Origin: Nyssa sinensis
Taxonomy: Eukaryota > Streptophyta > Magnoliopsida > Cornales > Nyssaceae
NCBI GenBank assembly: GCA_008638375.1
Contig: CM018041.1
Location: 14,713,716 to 14,777,715, forward strand
Direction: 5' to 3'
DNA: 64,000 nt
Part shown: positions 34,261-44,700 of the stretch, in pieces
Numbering within the stretch: the stretch's first letter is position 1
Layout: each line of letters starts with the position of its first letter
Notes under the pieces: model-generated
What the model was told of the DNA's origin: nothing
What the model saw: the letters and a program-made list of their open reading frames with translations, nothing else
Database searches by the model: none
Program-made: the position numbers and the translations under genes

Positions 34261-36971
34261 AACGTGAGAAAGAGAGATGGAGAGAGGACAAGCGGCGCCA
34301 TCAGTCGTGGGGCTGTATGGAGGAGGGAGAGCGTGGGGACAGATCTGTTGTGGCTGATCCATTGTGTTCGACCCCATGTCCATCTGGTGCTCCACTGACA
34401 ACCTCGTGCTCTACCAAGACTGCATTTAGGATACCCACGACAGCTGCTCCATATCAGCTGCCCACGATTGGAACCTCGACGAGGATTCACATTCAGACGG
34501 CCGTGATATCGAGATTAAGATAGAAGAGATCGGAAAGAATTCACGTAGGATTAGATCTCAGATCTGGAGCGGTAAATTTGTTTATAACTGAAATTGGAAA
34601 TTCAAATTTAAAATTGGGTTTGTTGCTAGACAATCTCAATTGCTTGCGCCACTAACAATTTGCGATGATAGCACGTTGCATGGGTGTTGGGTCTCTTTGT
34701 TTGGGCAGAGGATTTTGATGTGGCTTGGTGAATTATGTGTCTATGTGTATATTGTGTAGCGGTGCAGGTTGGTGCAACAGGGTAAATATATACATAAATA
34801 TGTGTGTTGGTTTATGATGTTGAAGAAAAGAGAACAATGGAGAAAAGAAGATGGTTGTGCAGTAAGGGAAATGAAGAGAGGTAGCAGTGGTGGCAAAATG
34901 GATGGATTTGGATTTGGAGGGCCGGGTTGGGTTCTTGAGATGATGCTTCCTTAGTTGTATAGCTTGTTGGTTTGTGGTTTGAATTGAGGGTTTTTAGTAT
35001 GACTTGATGCGTGGTGTAGGGTTATTCTGAGCTTCAATTTCATTGGTTGGTGAGTTGGGTGTCGCATAACTGGAGCTTGCTGGAGTAGTAGTAGATTTAT
35101 GGATAAAAGAGGGTGTTCAGGTTTGGGATCTCTCACAATTTTTTTTCAGATTTTCTTTTGTAAAGATGGGGATACGTGTAGCAACTCGGGTGGGTCTATG
35201 AGTTAGAAATGGGGTTCTATCAATTCTTCCTCTATTGATTTGGGTATGGGACTTAGCTGCAACCATCAAGGGGAGACCCAAGAGGAATGAATCAGCAGTT
35301 AGGTAGTGGATGCCACGGTGGACCAAGCATCCGAGTAGGTCTTACGGCAACTCATGTTTTCCAATTGTGGTGGACGGCTAATGGGTTGGTCTAAGGGTTG
35401 GATAGGGGCACCTACTGGGCAGGTTTGGAAGTTGTGAAGTTCAGGAAAAATTATATCATATCAACCTTTGTATTTGATAAAATTGGGGGGCCATTTGGCT
35501 ACTAGAGATCAAGGAAGGTTGGGTAGTTTTATGTGAAGGAACTGATAGAATAAATCACGATGGTCGATTCATCATTGGGCTATTGCTGCTGCAACGTGTA
35601 GACGCTATAACAATAGCTTATTTTTTTGGTATGACCCTCATCTCAACCCCTTCATTTTATGGTAATTGGTTTTATCTCACCCTTCTAGAGCCATATTATT
35701 GAGTCAAGCCACTTGAGCTGAGCTAGATTCAAGCCAAGCTGCATAATGTCAGAATTGGATTTTGTTTTCTAAGTTAGCCGCCTCCATGCCCATCATATAT
35801 CCCATGATCCCTTACTGATCAACTCAAAGCAATTAGTTATATAGGATTAATTAATTTAATTAGTTAAATTAATTTAGTTAACTATTGAGATGTTCTTTTG
35901 ATGTCCAAATAAAATAAATGGTTAGCATTTCTTTATGTCTCGGATGTTCTAAGGCCAATGGTAGAGTCCATTTTGCGAGGCGAGATCCCGAAAAATAAAA
36001 GACCCGTAGGAACACTAAAATAACCAAAATGCCCCTAAGTCAAAGACTAGTCAAACGAAACCCGATTAAAATAAAAGAATAGTGAATTTTTATTATTTCG
36101 AGCATTTCCGGAACTCAACCGTAGAGTCTGATTTATGAGAAGATGCCTCAAAAATTAGAAACCCGTGAAGTACGAAATGACCGTTTTGCCTATTTTAGGC
36201 TCAGATGTCCGAATTAAATTCTGCAAAGGCCTAAACCTATTTTCTTTGACGTTCCGGACTTAATGGTAGAGTTAAATCTAGTAAAATAGAAACTCATAAA
36301 TTAAAGACATAAAATTTGATGAATAGCATGATTTGAGTAGCAATTGAACTGAGTGGTATTTCATGATTTTAGGAACAATGAAAGGCAAAGAGAAGGTGCT
36401 CTGACCTTCTGTATTCTGACTGTTAGTTCTGCTACATCACGAGTACGACTACTTGGGTTGAGACAAACCCATCAGGTATGATATTTTGCTAAGTAAGAAA
36501 TAGAATTGAGTTTAGGAGTAATTGCTATGTTGTTTGATTGATTCTATGCCTATGTGTTTCTTGTTATCTTCCTGAATGTTTGGTTGAATGATATATGTGA
36601 GCCATGACTATATGTATACTCCATGAGTTGTAATTGTGTGTGATTTATAGAATTGTTAAGATGATGAATGTGAAAATCAAGCATGTGATTAAGTGGATAG
36701 TTCATGATATGTGGATTTGTGGACTGAGCTGTGTGATTTAAATGTCATTATTGCTTTAAGTAGAATATGTATAAGTCAAAGCATGCTTCATGTATTGATA
36801 AATTGTTTCGTTAAGATCACATCATTACATGGTGGAATCAAGGCATATTGGCATAGTGTGATTCCTTAAAAGCATAGTGTGAATTGAGCACGTGGTGCTA
36901 TACATTATGAGGGTGTAGATCCTATGGTGAAAAACACAAAATCGGCCATGGTACTCATGCCAGTGGGGATA

Positions 36972-37080
36972 GACCGTAAAGTGAGAACAAGGTTACTCAG
37001 GCCTTCGGGGAAGGACCGTAAAGTGAGAACAAGGTTACTCAGGCCTTCGGGAAAGGACCGTAAAGTGAGACATGGGTGTG
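36972..37080 (-). repeat. 42-bp minisatellite, about 2.5 copies, inside the LTR
   Basis: GACCGTAAAGTGAGAACAAG recurs at 36972, 37014 and 37056 (the last diverging after GAG). It lies at the position matching the 41-bp repeat of copy 1 (1061-1265) and keeps the CTCA...TGAGTA skeleton on the minus strand, but the unit sequence differs. Confidence 0.8.
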
Positions 37081-37769
37081 ACATAGAGTTTGCATGGGTG
37101 CGTCATGCATATTGATCATGCATTGTATGGATGACACTGCATGACATGTAGAGATAAATGTACACTTGCACATACCACGTCCTTAATTTTGTTTCTTGCA
37201 TTAATATTATATTATACCAGCATGTTGGCGCTGACCCATTCATGGGCACAGGTTTCAGATAAAGCTCCTAGTACGTGGGACTTGATGAAGTCTTAGAAAA
37301 GGAGAGAAAATGAATTTGGAAGAGTATTTGGCCCTTGGGGTATACTTTTGTAATATAAGGGCTTAAGCCCAAATAGTACGTAGGAGATAACTATTGAGTA
37401 TATCTTATATGTATATATGTTAAAGGAAAAGAACATGTGTTTAATTTTCATGAATTGTGGCCATCGAGTGAGGATGAGATTGTGACGTGTTTGTATATAC
37501 ATATGATGCATTGTGATTATCAAGGGAAAAAGGCTCGAAAAACAAAGGAGGTTTTGTCAAATTTTTTGAAAAATTAAAGGATTGTCAAGTATGTAAAACA
37601 CCTGGTATATTATGAAAACAAGGGGCAAGGCCCTATGGATTGTACAGAATAGGAAGTCTGGTTAGTGTTTGGAATGTCTTTGATTGTACCTTATTTCTTT
37701 ATTATTTTATTTTCCTTTATCTCGTTACTCGCACCTCGGGTTCACTGGAATTCGGGGCGTGACAGGAAA

Positions 37770-38704
37770 GAAGATATGCTACATGTGCCATCGTCATTTT
37801 CTACCGCCATCACATGGCTAGGTGAAGTTGACAGAAGCATCTGTTTGATGGAAAAATTGATCGTAGATTGTTACCTTCATTGTCTGTTTGATGGAAAAAT
37901 TGAGCGTAGATTGTCACCTCCATTGTTGTTTGGGAAAGACGTGTTGTTGCAATTGGCACTCATCTAACCAGTGAGGTTTGGGAAGATGCTGGGTACTAAG
38001 AAGAGGAAGCGTACTAATGTGGAGTTAAATTGGATGAAGAAGAGCATATTTTTTGATTTTTCATACTGGGAGACCTTTAAGTTGAGGCACAATTTGGATG
38101 TTATGCACATGGAAAAGAACATCTGTGATAATGAGCTGGAAACTTTAATGAACATTGAAGGAAAAACGAAGGATACTGTTAAAGCCCGGTTGGACTTGTA
38201 GGAGATAGGAATATGGAAAGAGTTGCACCTAATACGTAACGATGATAAATATATCGTGTCTCCTACATGCTATACGTTATCATCCGACGAGCGAATGAGG
38301 ATTTGCGAATGGTTTAAATCGGTGAAGTTCCCAGATGGATACACATCGAATATATCTCGGTGTGTAAATGTTAAATATGGAAAAAAATCTGAATTGAAGA
38401 GCCATGACTGCCATGTCTTTTTACAATGACTTCTTCCGGTTGCAATAAGTGAATACCTCACCGATGACATATCAACGACATTGATTGAGTTGGGCTGCTT
38501 CTTTAGAGAATTAAGTGCCAAGACGTTAAAGTTGGAAGTACTGGAAAAGCTCGAAAGGGACATTGTCGTGATCCTCTTCAAGTTGTAAAAGATTTTCCTT
38601 CCAACTTTTTTCGATGTAATGGTCCACTTCCGCTAGTGCATTTGCCTCATGAGGCAAAAATTGGCTGGACCTGTCTAATACCGTTGGATGTATCCAATAG
38701 AAAT
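37770..38704 (+). pseudogene. TNP2-like transposase, central part
   Basis: After the LTR the transposase resumes with KKICYMCHRHFLP. A frame from 37971 gives RNDEL-like context and then KKSIFFDFSYWETFKLRHNL, DVMHMEKNICDNELETLMN and IEGKTKDTVKARLDL, the core of TNP2. The next part, in other frames, has ELHLIRNDDKYIVSP, CYTLSSDERMRICEWFKSVK and FPDGYTSNISRCVNV, then KSHDCHVFLQ-stop-LLPVAISEYL. A DUF4218-type section follows to YRWMYPIE with a TAA replacing a conserved Gln. The exon can be ended at 38704 before GTACAT. Frameshifts and stops make it non-functional. Confidence 0.92.
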
Positions 38705-38781
38705 GTACATTTAATTTTATGAATTATTTTATCTATCCATCCTAACTATTTTAATGTATAACTGATTAATTTTTAAAACAG
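38705..38781 (+). other. Intron of the TNP2-like gene, 77 bp
   Basis: GTACAT at 38705 and AAACAG ending at 38781 bracket an AT-rich spacer. Splicing would join PIE to YLHTLKQYVGNKAQPE in frame, as in related transposases. Confidence 0.7.
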
Positions 38782-40160
38782 ATATTTGCACACATTAAAG
38801 CAATATGTGGGTAACAAAGCACAACCGGAAAGGTCGATTGTTGAGGCTTACATTGATGTTGAATGTCTCACATTCTGCTCTATGCATCTTGAAGATATTG
38901 AGACAAGCTTTAATCGTCAAGATCAAAATTCTAATAGATGTCCTAGGGCAACAACAGACTGGCCTTGTGGTATTTAATCAGAATGTGCGGCCAATAGGTG
39001 CCCGTACATATGAATGGTGTCATCCTCAAGACTTGAAAAAAGCCCACTATACCGTGCTCAACAACTGCGATGAGACATTGCTATATTTTAAGTAAGTTTA
39101 TCAAAATCATTGTAATACTACATTAATACAAAAATATAAGTTACATATAACATTTCTCATCTTATGTAATGAGCATACGATTGAGCTTCGGAGAGAACAT
39201 GCTACCGATACTGATCTAGAGCAAAGACAACAAAATTTGTTTCCAAAGTGGTTCGGAGAACGTGTAAGAATAAGTTTCAATTAATTGTAATTCAATTAGT
39301 TAATGCATTTGTATTCAATTAATTTTGTACTTGAATTGAATTAATAGATGAAACTATTATGCCACCAACAATCGCTTGAGGCGTATGATCAATTATATTC
39401 CTTGGCATGTGGCCCTAATCAAAGGATATCCCGCTACACCGGTTTAATTGTTGATGGTGTTTGATTTCACACGAAGGGAACGTGAGGCCAGTCGGCGAAG
39501 CATAGAATAGCAGGGTCCTTGTTCAGGGAGATTATGAAGTAGGACAAACTGTAGAGTACTATAGTGTTTTACAAGATATCATACAGTTACATTATTGTTT
39601 CGATCATTCCGTGTATCTGTTCAAATGTGATTGATGGGAAATAAGTAACAAGAAGACCGGAATGCAGATCGATAAGCACTTCATAAGTGTTAATACGTCA
39701 CGTACGGCATTTAAAGATGATCCATATGTATTGGCATTTTAGGCTATACAAGTTTTCTATTTGAAGGACACAAAAATTAGAGGTGATTAGGCATGTTGTC
39801 CAAAAAATAAAGTCCAAAAATGTTTATGATGTACTAGAAGTTGAAGAGGGAGATGAAGATTTAATTTGGAGAGGATTCAGGAGGCACTACAAGAAGAGTC
39901 TCAATCTGCCTACGATGGTGTTGTCCTGCCATGATCAAGAAGATGTTACTTTGTATCGGTTGAATAGAACTGATATAGAACCAGATCATGTCGTAACTTC
40001 CGATGTCACCAATACCACACAATTAAATCTAAGGGATGCAACTTTCATTAATGATGATGCTGACGAGAAAAGTGATTTTGATGATGAGACATTGTTAGAG
40101 TATTGTACCGAGAATGAAGAAATTCTAAGAATAGATGATGATACAGACTCAGATGAATAA
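38782..40160 (+). pseudogene. TNP2-like transposase, C-terminal exons
   Basis: Exon 38782-39091 reads YLHTLKQYVGNKAQPERSIV, then EAYIDVECLTFCSMHLEDIE and, after shifts, KKAHYTVLNNCDETLLYFK, ending at a GTAAGT donor (39092). A short exon 39174-39263 has ELRREHATDTDLEQRQQNLFPKW in part and ends at GTAAGA. The last exon begins near 39348 (MKLLCHQQSLEAYDQLYSLA, ACGPNQRISRYTGLIVDGV) and includes the DUF4216-like KIRGDWHVVQKIKSKNVYDV. The final 125 codons (39783-40160) are open and end in an acidic tail, DDDTDSDE. Stops at V-stop-FHTK and T-stop-G show decay. Confidence 0.9.
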
Positions 40161-40325
40161 TTATAATAGGTGTTACATGTGTTAGGATCAAGTGTAATGG
40201 ATTTTCAATTTTATAATGTAATGGATATTTAATTTTATGATGTAATGGGTATTCATTTTTACTTCGTAATGGATTTTCATTTTTATGATGTAATATAATT
40301 TTATTTTTAAACTTTCTTTGTAGAT
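40161..40325 (+). repeat. Short spacer with ATTTTATGATGTAATGG repeats
   Basis: Between the two CACTA genes the unit AATGGATTTTCATTTTTATG, in variant forms, repeats about four times between 40195 and 40300. It would include the polyadenylation region of the transposase gene. Confidence 0.6.
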
Positions 40326-41779
40326 ATGGTTGGACCAGGTTCACGCCGACACACAGTTATAACAGACCCATCGACCCCTTCCCCTTCATCTGTAGGGTCG
40401 ACCGATCCTGCCGTTGATGGTATGCATACTTCCCCTTTTTATTAATGATTATATAAATATGGTACTAATTATTTCTTATTTATTTCTTCTAAAGCTTCGG
40501 CCACCTGCCTCTAGACGAGGGCGCGGCAAGTCGAAGAACCGTAGTTTACAGGTTTAGATGGAGGCAGCAGAGGGGGCGCGACTTCGGATTGAGATACCTC
40601 CGGGCTTGTTGAAGCTCGTTGGTGGGTGGGCACAGTAGTTCACCACTGAGGTCGGCATCATTTGCCGGCTACGCGCCCCATTCTATATTAGTGACTAGGA
40701 GTCGGGTCACTGACGAGGAGCGACGGGATATTCATGCGCATATCCTGGAATGTCTTTTATTATTGTATTCAACTAAATTTTAACAAATCTAATAAAGTAA
40801 TGTTTTGAAAATTAAATATTTTACAGGCAAAGTTTGACATCGATCTCCTACTTGCCTTATGTCATGAAGGCAGTGGACTATTACTTGGGAGTCCGTTTCA
40901 GGGACTATCGACATAGGCTCCACATGCACTACGAGGTGGAGGTGGCAGCAGGTAGAGAGCCTCGCGACAGAACCCTACAGGGGGGTAACGGTGGAGGATT
41001 GGATGCTACTATGCGACCGGTTTGCTAGTGATGCATTCCAGGTAAAAATTGTCAAAATTAATTTTGTTGTATGATAAATCATTGTCATTTGTACTAACCT
41101 TCTTTGTTTTGGCCAAGTGTAGGAACTTAGCAAGAAAAATAGTGAGAGTAGAAGCAAGCAAAAGGTGACCCACTATGGTGGATCATGATCTTTTGTTAGG
41201 TATAGGCATGAGATAGTAAGTTAATATATGTATCAAATTCTTATTGTATAATCTTTTTATGAAATATATCTTCACAAGCTACTGTTTATTTGCTGCAGTG
41301 AGACCAGGAGACCAGTTTACCATCCAATCCAATTGAGTTGTGGCATAGGACGCACTACAATCTCGAGAAGGGTTGGACTGGGCCTGAAGCTCAGTGGCTA
41401 TATGTAAGTTATTTATGTATATATACCAGTATTACTAACTTGAATTAATCTAAAGTTATAAAAGTAGTAACATATATTTATATTTTTATAGGAAAAAATG
41501 GTCCAGCTGCGTGCTCAACCAACCCTTAAGGGTGAGCATTCGCCGACCGATGACCAGAAATGAGAGACTGCTCTGGGCAAGAAGCACGGATATATACGTG
41601 GCTTAAGGAAGTGGGATGGAGCCGACGGCATCATCCTCTACTATTGAGAGTTGAGGCAAGTTGAGATGACGGAATGCAGAGCTGGAGCAGAGGATGACAG
41701 AGCTCCAAACTCGCCAGACCTAGCTAGAGGCTCTTATGCAGACGGTCCTCAACCAGTAGGGAGACTCTGTTCAGCCTTG
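40326..41779 (+). pseudogene. Ptta/En/Spm-type second CACTA gene
   Basis: The ATG at 40326 opens MVGPGSRRHTVITDPSTPSP and a first exon ends before GTATGC at 40420. The next exon (from about 40495) has RRGRGKSKNRSLQV, then VEIP-like IEIPPGLLKLVGGWAQ and FTTEVGIICRLRAP. Exons near 40828-41040 give SYLPYVMKAVDYYLGVRFRD, HRLHMHYEVEV, and later ELSKKNSESRSKQKV, ELWHRTHYNLEKGW and HGYIRGLRKWDGAD. This layout matches the plant transposase (Ptta/En/Spm) family, which in Spm corresponds to the DNA-binding regulator. Several internal stops exist. A GTAAGT donor at 41780 begins the intron that holds the tandem array. Confidence 0.8.
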
Positions 41780-44700
41780 GTAAGTTTTTAAAATTAATTA
41801 CTTAGGTGGAGTTATTATTTATAGAAAATGTTACGTAAAAAAAATAAAAAGGATTTCGGCCTAACGGCCTAGAAACCGCACGACAGACTTCATATATGAA
41901 AATAGACTTGCACGAACTTACTTATTTCATCGATTCGAATGATCGTTAAAAACTTATATAACTTTCAACTTCAACAAGACCCATTTTGGGGTTTTGACAG
42001 ACCAAAATGTCGGATAACGGCCTATCAACTCCGAAACCCCATTACACACCCTTCCAAATGATAAAATAGACTTGCACAAACTTATAGCACTTGGTTCGAA
42101 TGCTTAGTGTGAAACTTATGCAAGTTTCTGCTCTAACAAGGCCCATTTTGGGGTTTTGACAGGACCAAAATACCAAATATTGGTCTAACTACTCTGAAAC
42201 CCCCATCACACACCTCACAAATGATAAAATAGACTTGCACAAACTTACGGCACTCGGTTCGGATGCCCGGTTTGAAACTTTTGCAAGCTTTTGCTCCAAA
42301 AAGGCCCATATTGGGGTTTTGATAGACCAAAATGGCAGATATAGGCCTACCGACCCCAAAACCCCATCATACACCTCAGAAATGATAGAATATACTTGCA
42401 CAAACTTACGACACTCGGTTCGGATGACCGGTCTAAAACTTTTGCAAGTTTCTGCTCCAAAAGGCCCCATTTTGGGGTTTTGATAGACCAAAATGCCAGA
42501 TATCACCCTACCAACCCTGAAACCCCATCACAAACCTCACAAATGATAAAATAGACTTACAGAAACTTACGGCACTCGGTTCGGATGCCCGATTTGAAAC
42601 TTTTGCAAGTTTTTGCTCCAAAAAGGCCCATATTGGGATTTTGAAGGACCAAAATGCCGGATATAGGCCTACCAACCCCAAACCCCATCACACACCTCAG
42701 AAATAATAAAATAGACTTGCATAAACTTACGACACTCGGTTCGGATGCCCGGTTTGAAACTTTTGCAAGTATCTGCTCCAAAAAACCCCATTTTGGAGTT
42801 TTGACAAACTAAAATGCCAGATATCACCCTACCGACCCCGAAACCCCATCACACACCTCACAAATGATAAAATAGACTTACACAAACTTACGACACTAGG
42901 TCCAGATGCTCGGTTTGAAATTTTTGTAAGTTTTAGCTATAAAAAGGCCCATTTTGGAATTTTGACTAACCAAAATGCTAGATATCGCCCTACCGACCTC
43001 GAAACCCCATCACACACCTCTTAAATGATAAAATAGACTTGCATAAACTTACGGCACTTGGTTCAAATGCCCTGATCTGAAACTTTTACAAGTTTCTGCT
43101 CCTAAAAAGTCCCATTTTGGGATTTTGACAGACCAAAATGCCGAATAATGCCCTACCCACCTCGAAACCCTCATCACACACCTCAAAAATGATAAAATAG
43201 ACTTGTACAAACTCACGACACTCTGTTCGGATGCCCTGTTTGAAGCTTTTGCAAGTTTCTGCTCCAAAAAGGCCCATTTTCAAGTTTTAACAAACCAAAA
43301 TTCTGGATATCGGCCTACCTGAACCCGACACCCCATCACACACCTCAAAAATGATAAAATATACTTGCATGAACTTACGTCACTCGGTTCGGATGCCCGG
43401 TTTGAAACTTTTAGAAGTTTCTACTCCAAAAGCCTATTTCAGGATTTTGACGAACAAAAATGTCGAATATAGGCCTACCAACCCCGAAACCCCATCACAC
43501 ACCTCCCAAATGATAAAATAGACTCGCACAAACTTACGGCATTCGGTTCGGATGCCCGATCTGAAACTTTTGTAAGTTTCTGCTCCAAAAAGCTCGATTT
43601 TGGGGTTTTGATAGACCAAAATGCCGGATATCGGCCTATCAACCCCGAAACCCCATCACACACCTCAAAAATGATAAAATAGACTTGCACGAACTTACGG
43701 CACTCGGTTCGGATGCCCGGTTTGAAACTTTTAGAAGTTTCTACTCTAAAAAAGCCCATTTTAGGATTTTGACGAACCCAAATGTTAGATATAGGCCTAC
43801 CAACCCTGAAACCCCATCACACACCTCCCAAATGATAAAATATACTGGCAAAAACTTACGGCACTCGATTCGGATGCCCGATCTGAAACTTTTGCAAGTT
43901 TCTGCTCCAAAAAGCCCTATTTTGGGGTTTTGACAGACCAAAATGCCAGATATCGCCTTACCGACCCCAAAACTCCATCACACAGCTCAAAAATGATAAA
44001 ATAGACTTGCACGAACTTACGACACTCAGTTCGGATGCCCGGTTTGAAACTTTTGTAAGTTTCTGCACCAAAAAGGCCAATTTTTAAGTTTTGACGGACC
44101 AAAATGTCAGATATCGGCCTACTGACCTCGACACCCTATCACACACCTCCCAAATGATAAAATAGACTTGTAGAAACTTATGAAACTCGGTTCGGATGCC
44201 CAGTTTGAAAATTTTGCAAGTTTCTGCTCCAAAAAAGGCCTATTTTAGAATTTTGACGGACCAAAATGCCGGATATAGGCCTACCGATCCTGATACCCCA
44301 TCACACGCCTCCCAAATGATAAAATAGATTTGTGTAAACTTATGACACTCGGTTCGGATGCCCAGTCTGAAACTTTTACGAGTTTCTACTCTAAAAAGCT
44401 CTATTTTAGGGTTTTGACAGACCAAAATGCCAGATATCACCCTACCGATCCCAAAAGCCCATCACACACCTTAAAAATGATAAAAATAGACTTGCACAAA
44501 CTTACGACACTCGGTTCGGATGCCCGATTTGAAACTTTCGCAAGTTTCTGCTCTAAAAAGGCTCATTTTGAGATTTTGAAAGACTAAAATGTTAGATATC
44601 GCCCTACGGACCTTAAAGCCCCATCACACACCTCCCAAATGATAAAATATATTTTCAAAAACTTAAGGCACTCGGTTTGGATACCCGGTCTGAAATTTTT

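Larger units (their letters stand above)
33694..37764 (-). mobile_element. Long solo LTR (family A copy 2), inserted in TNP2
   Basis: On the minus strand it runs from TGTCACGCCCCGAATTCC to TTTCAAATCTTTACA, the same ends as 385-3845. Both flanks are GGAAA (33689-33693, 37765-37769), and the transposase reading resumes directly after it. It is 4071 bp, about 600 longer than copy 1, mainly in microsatellites. No retroviral coding sequence is present. The first 45 bases of the two copies differ at only a few sites, so they share a fairly recent source. Confidence 0.92.

Noticed and set aside
34068..34523. 151-codon frame rich in Arg-Glu repeats
   Set aside because: It is translation of a (GA)n microsatellite inside a solo LTR.
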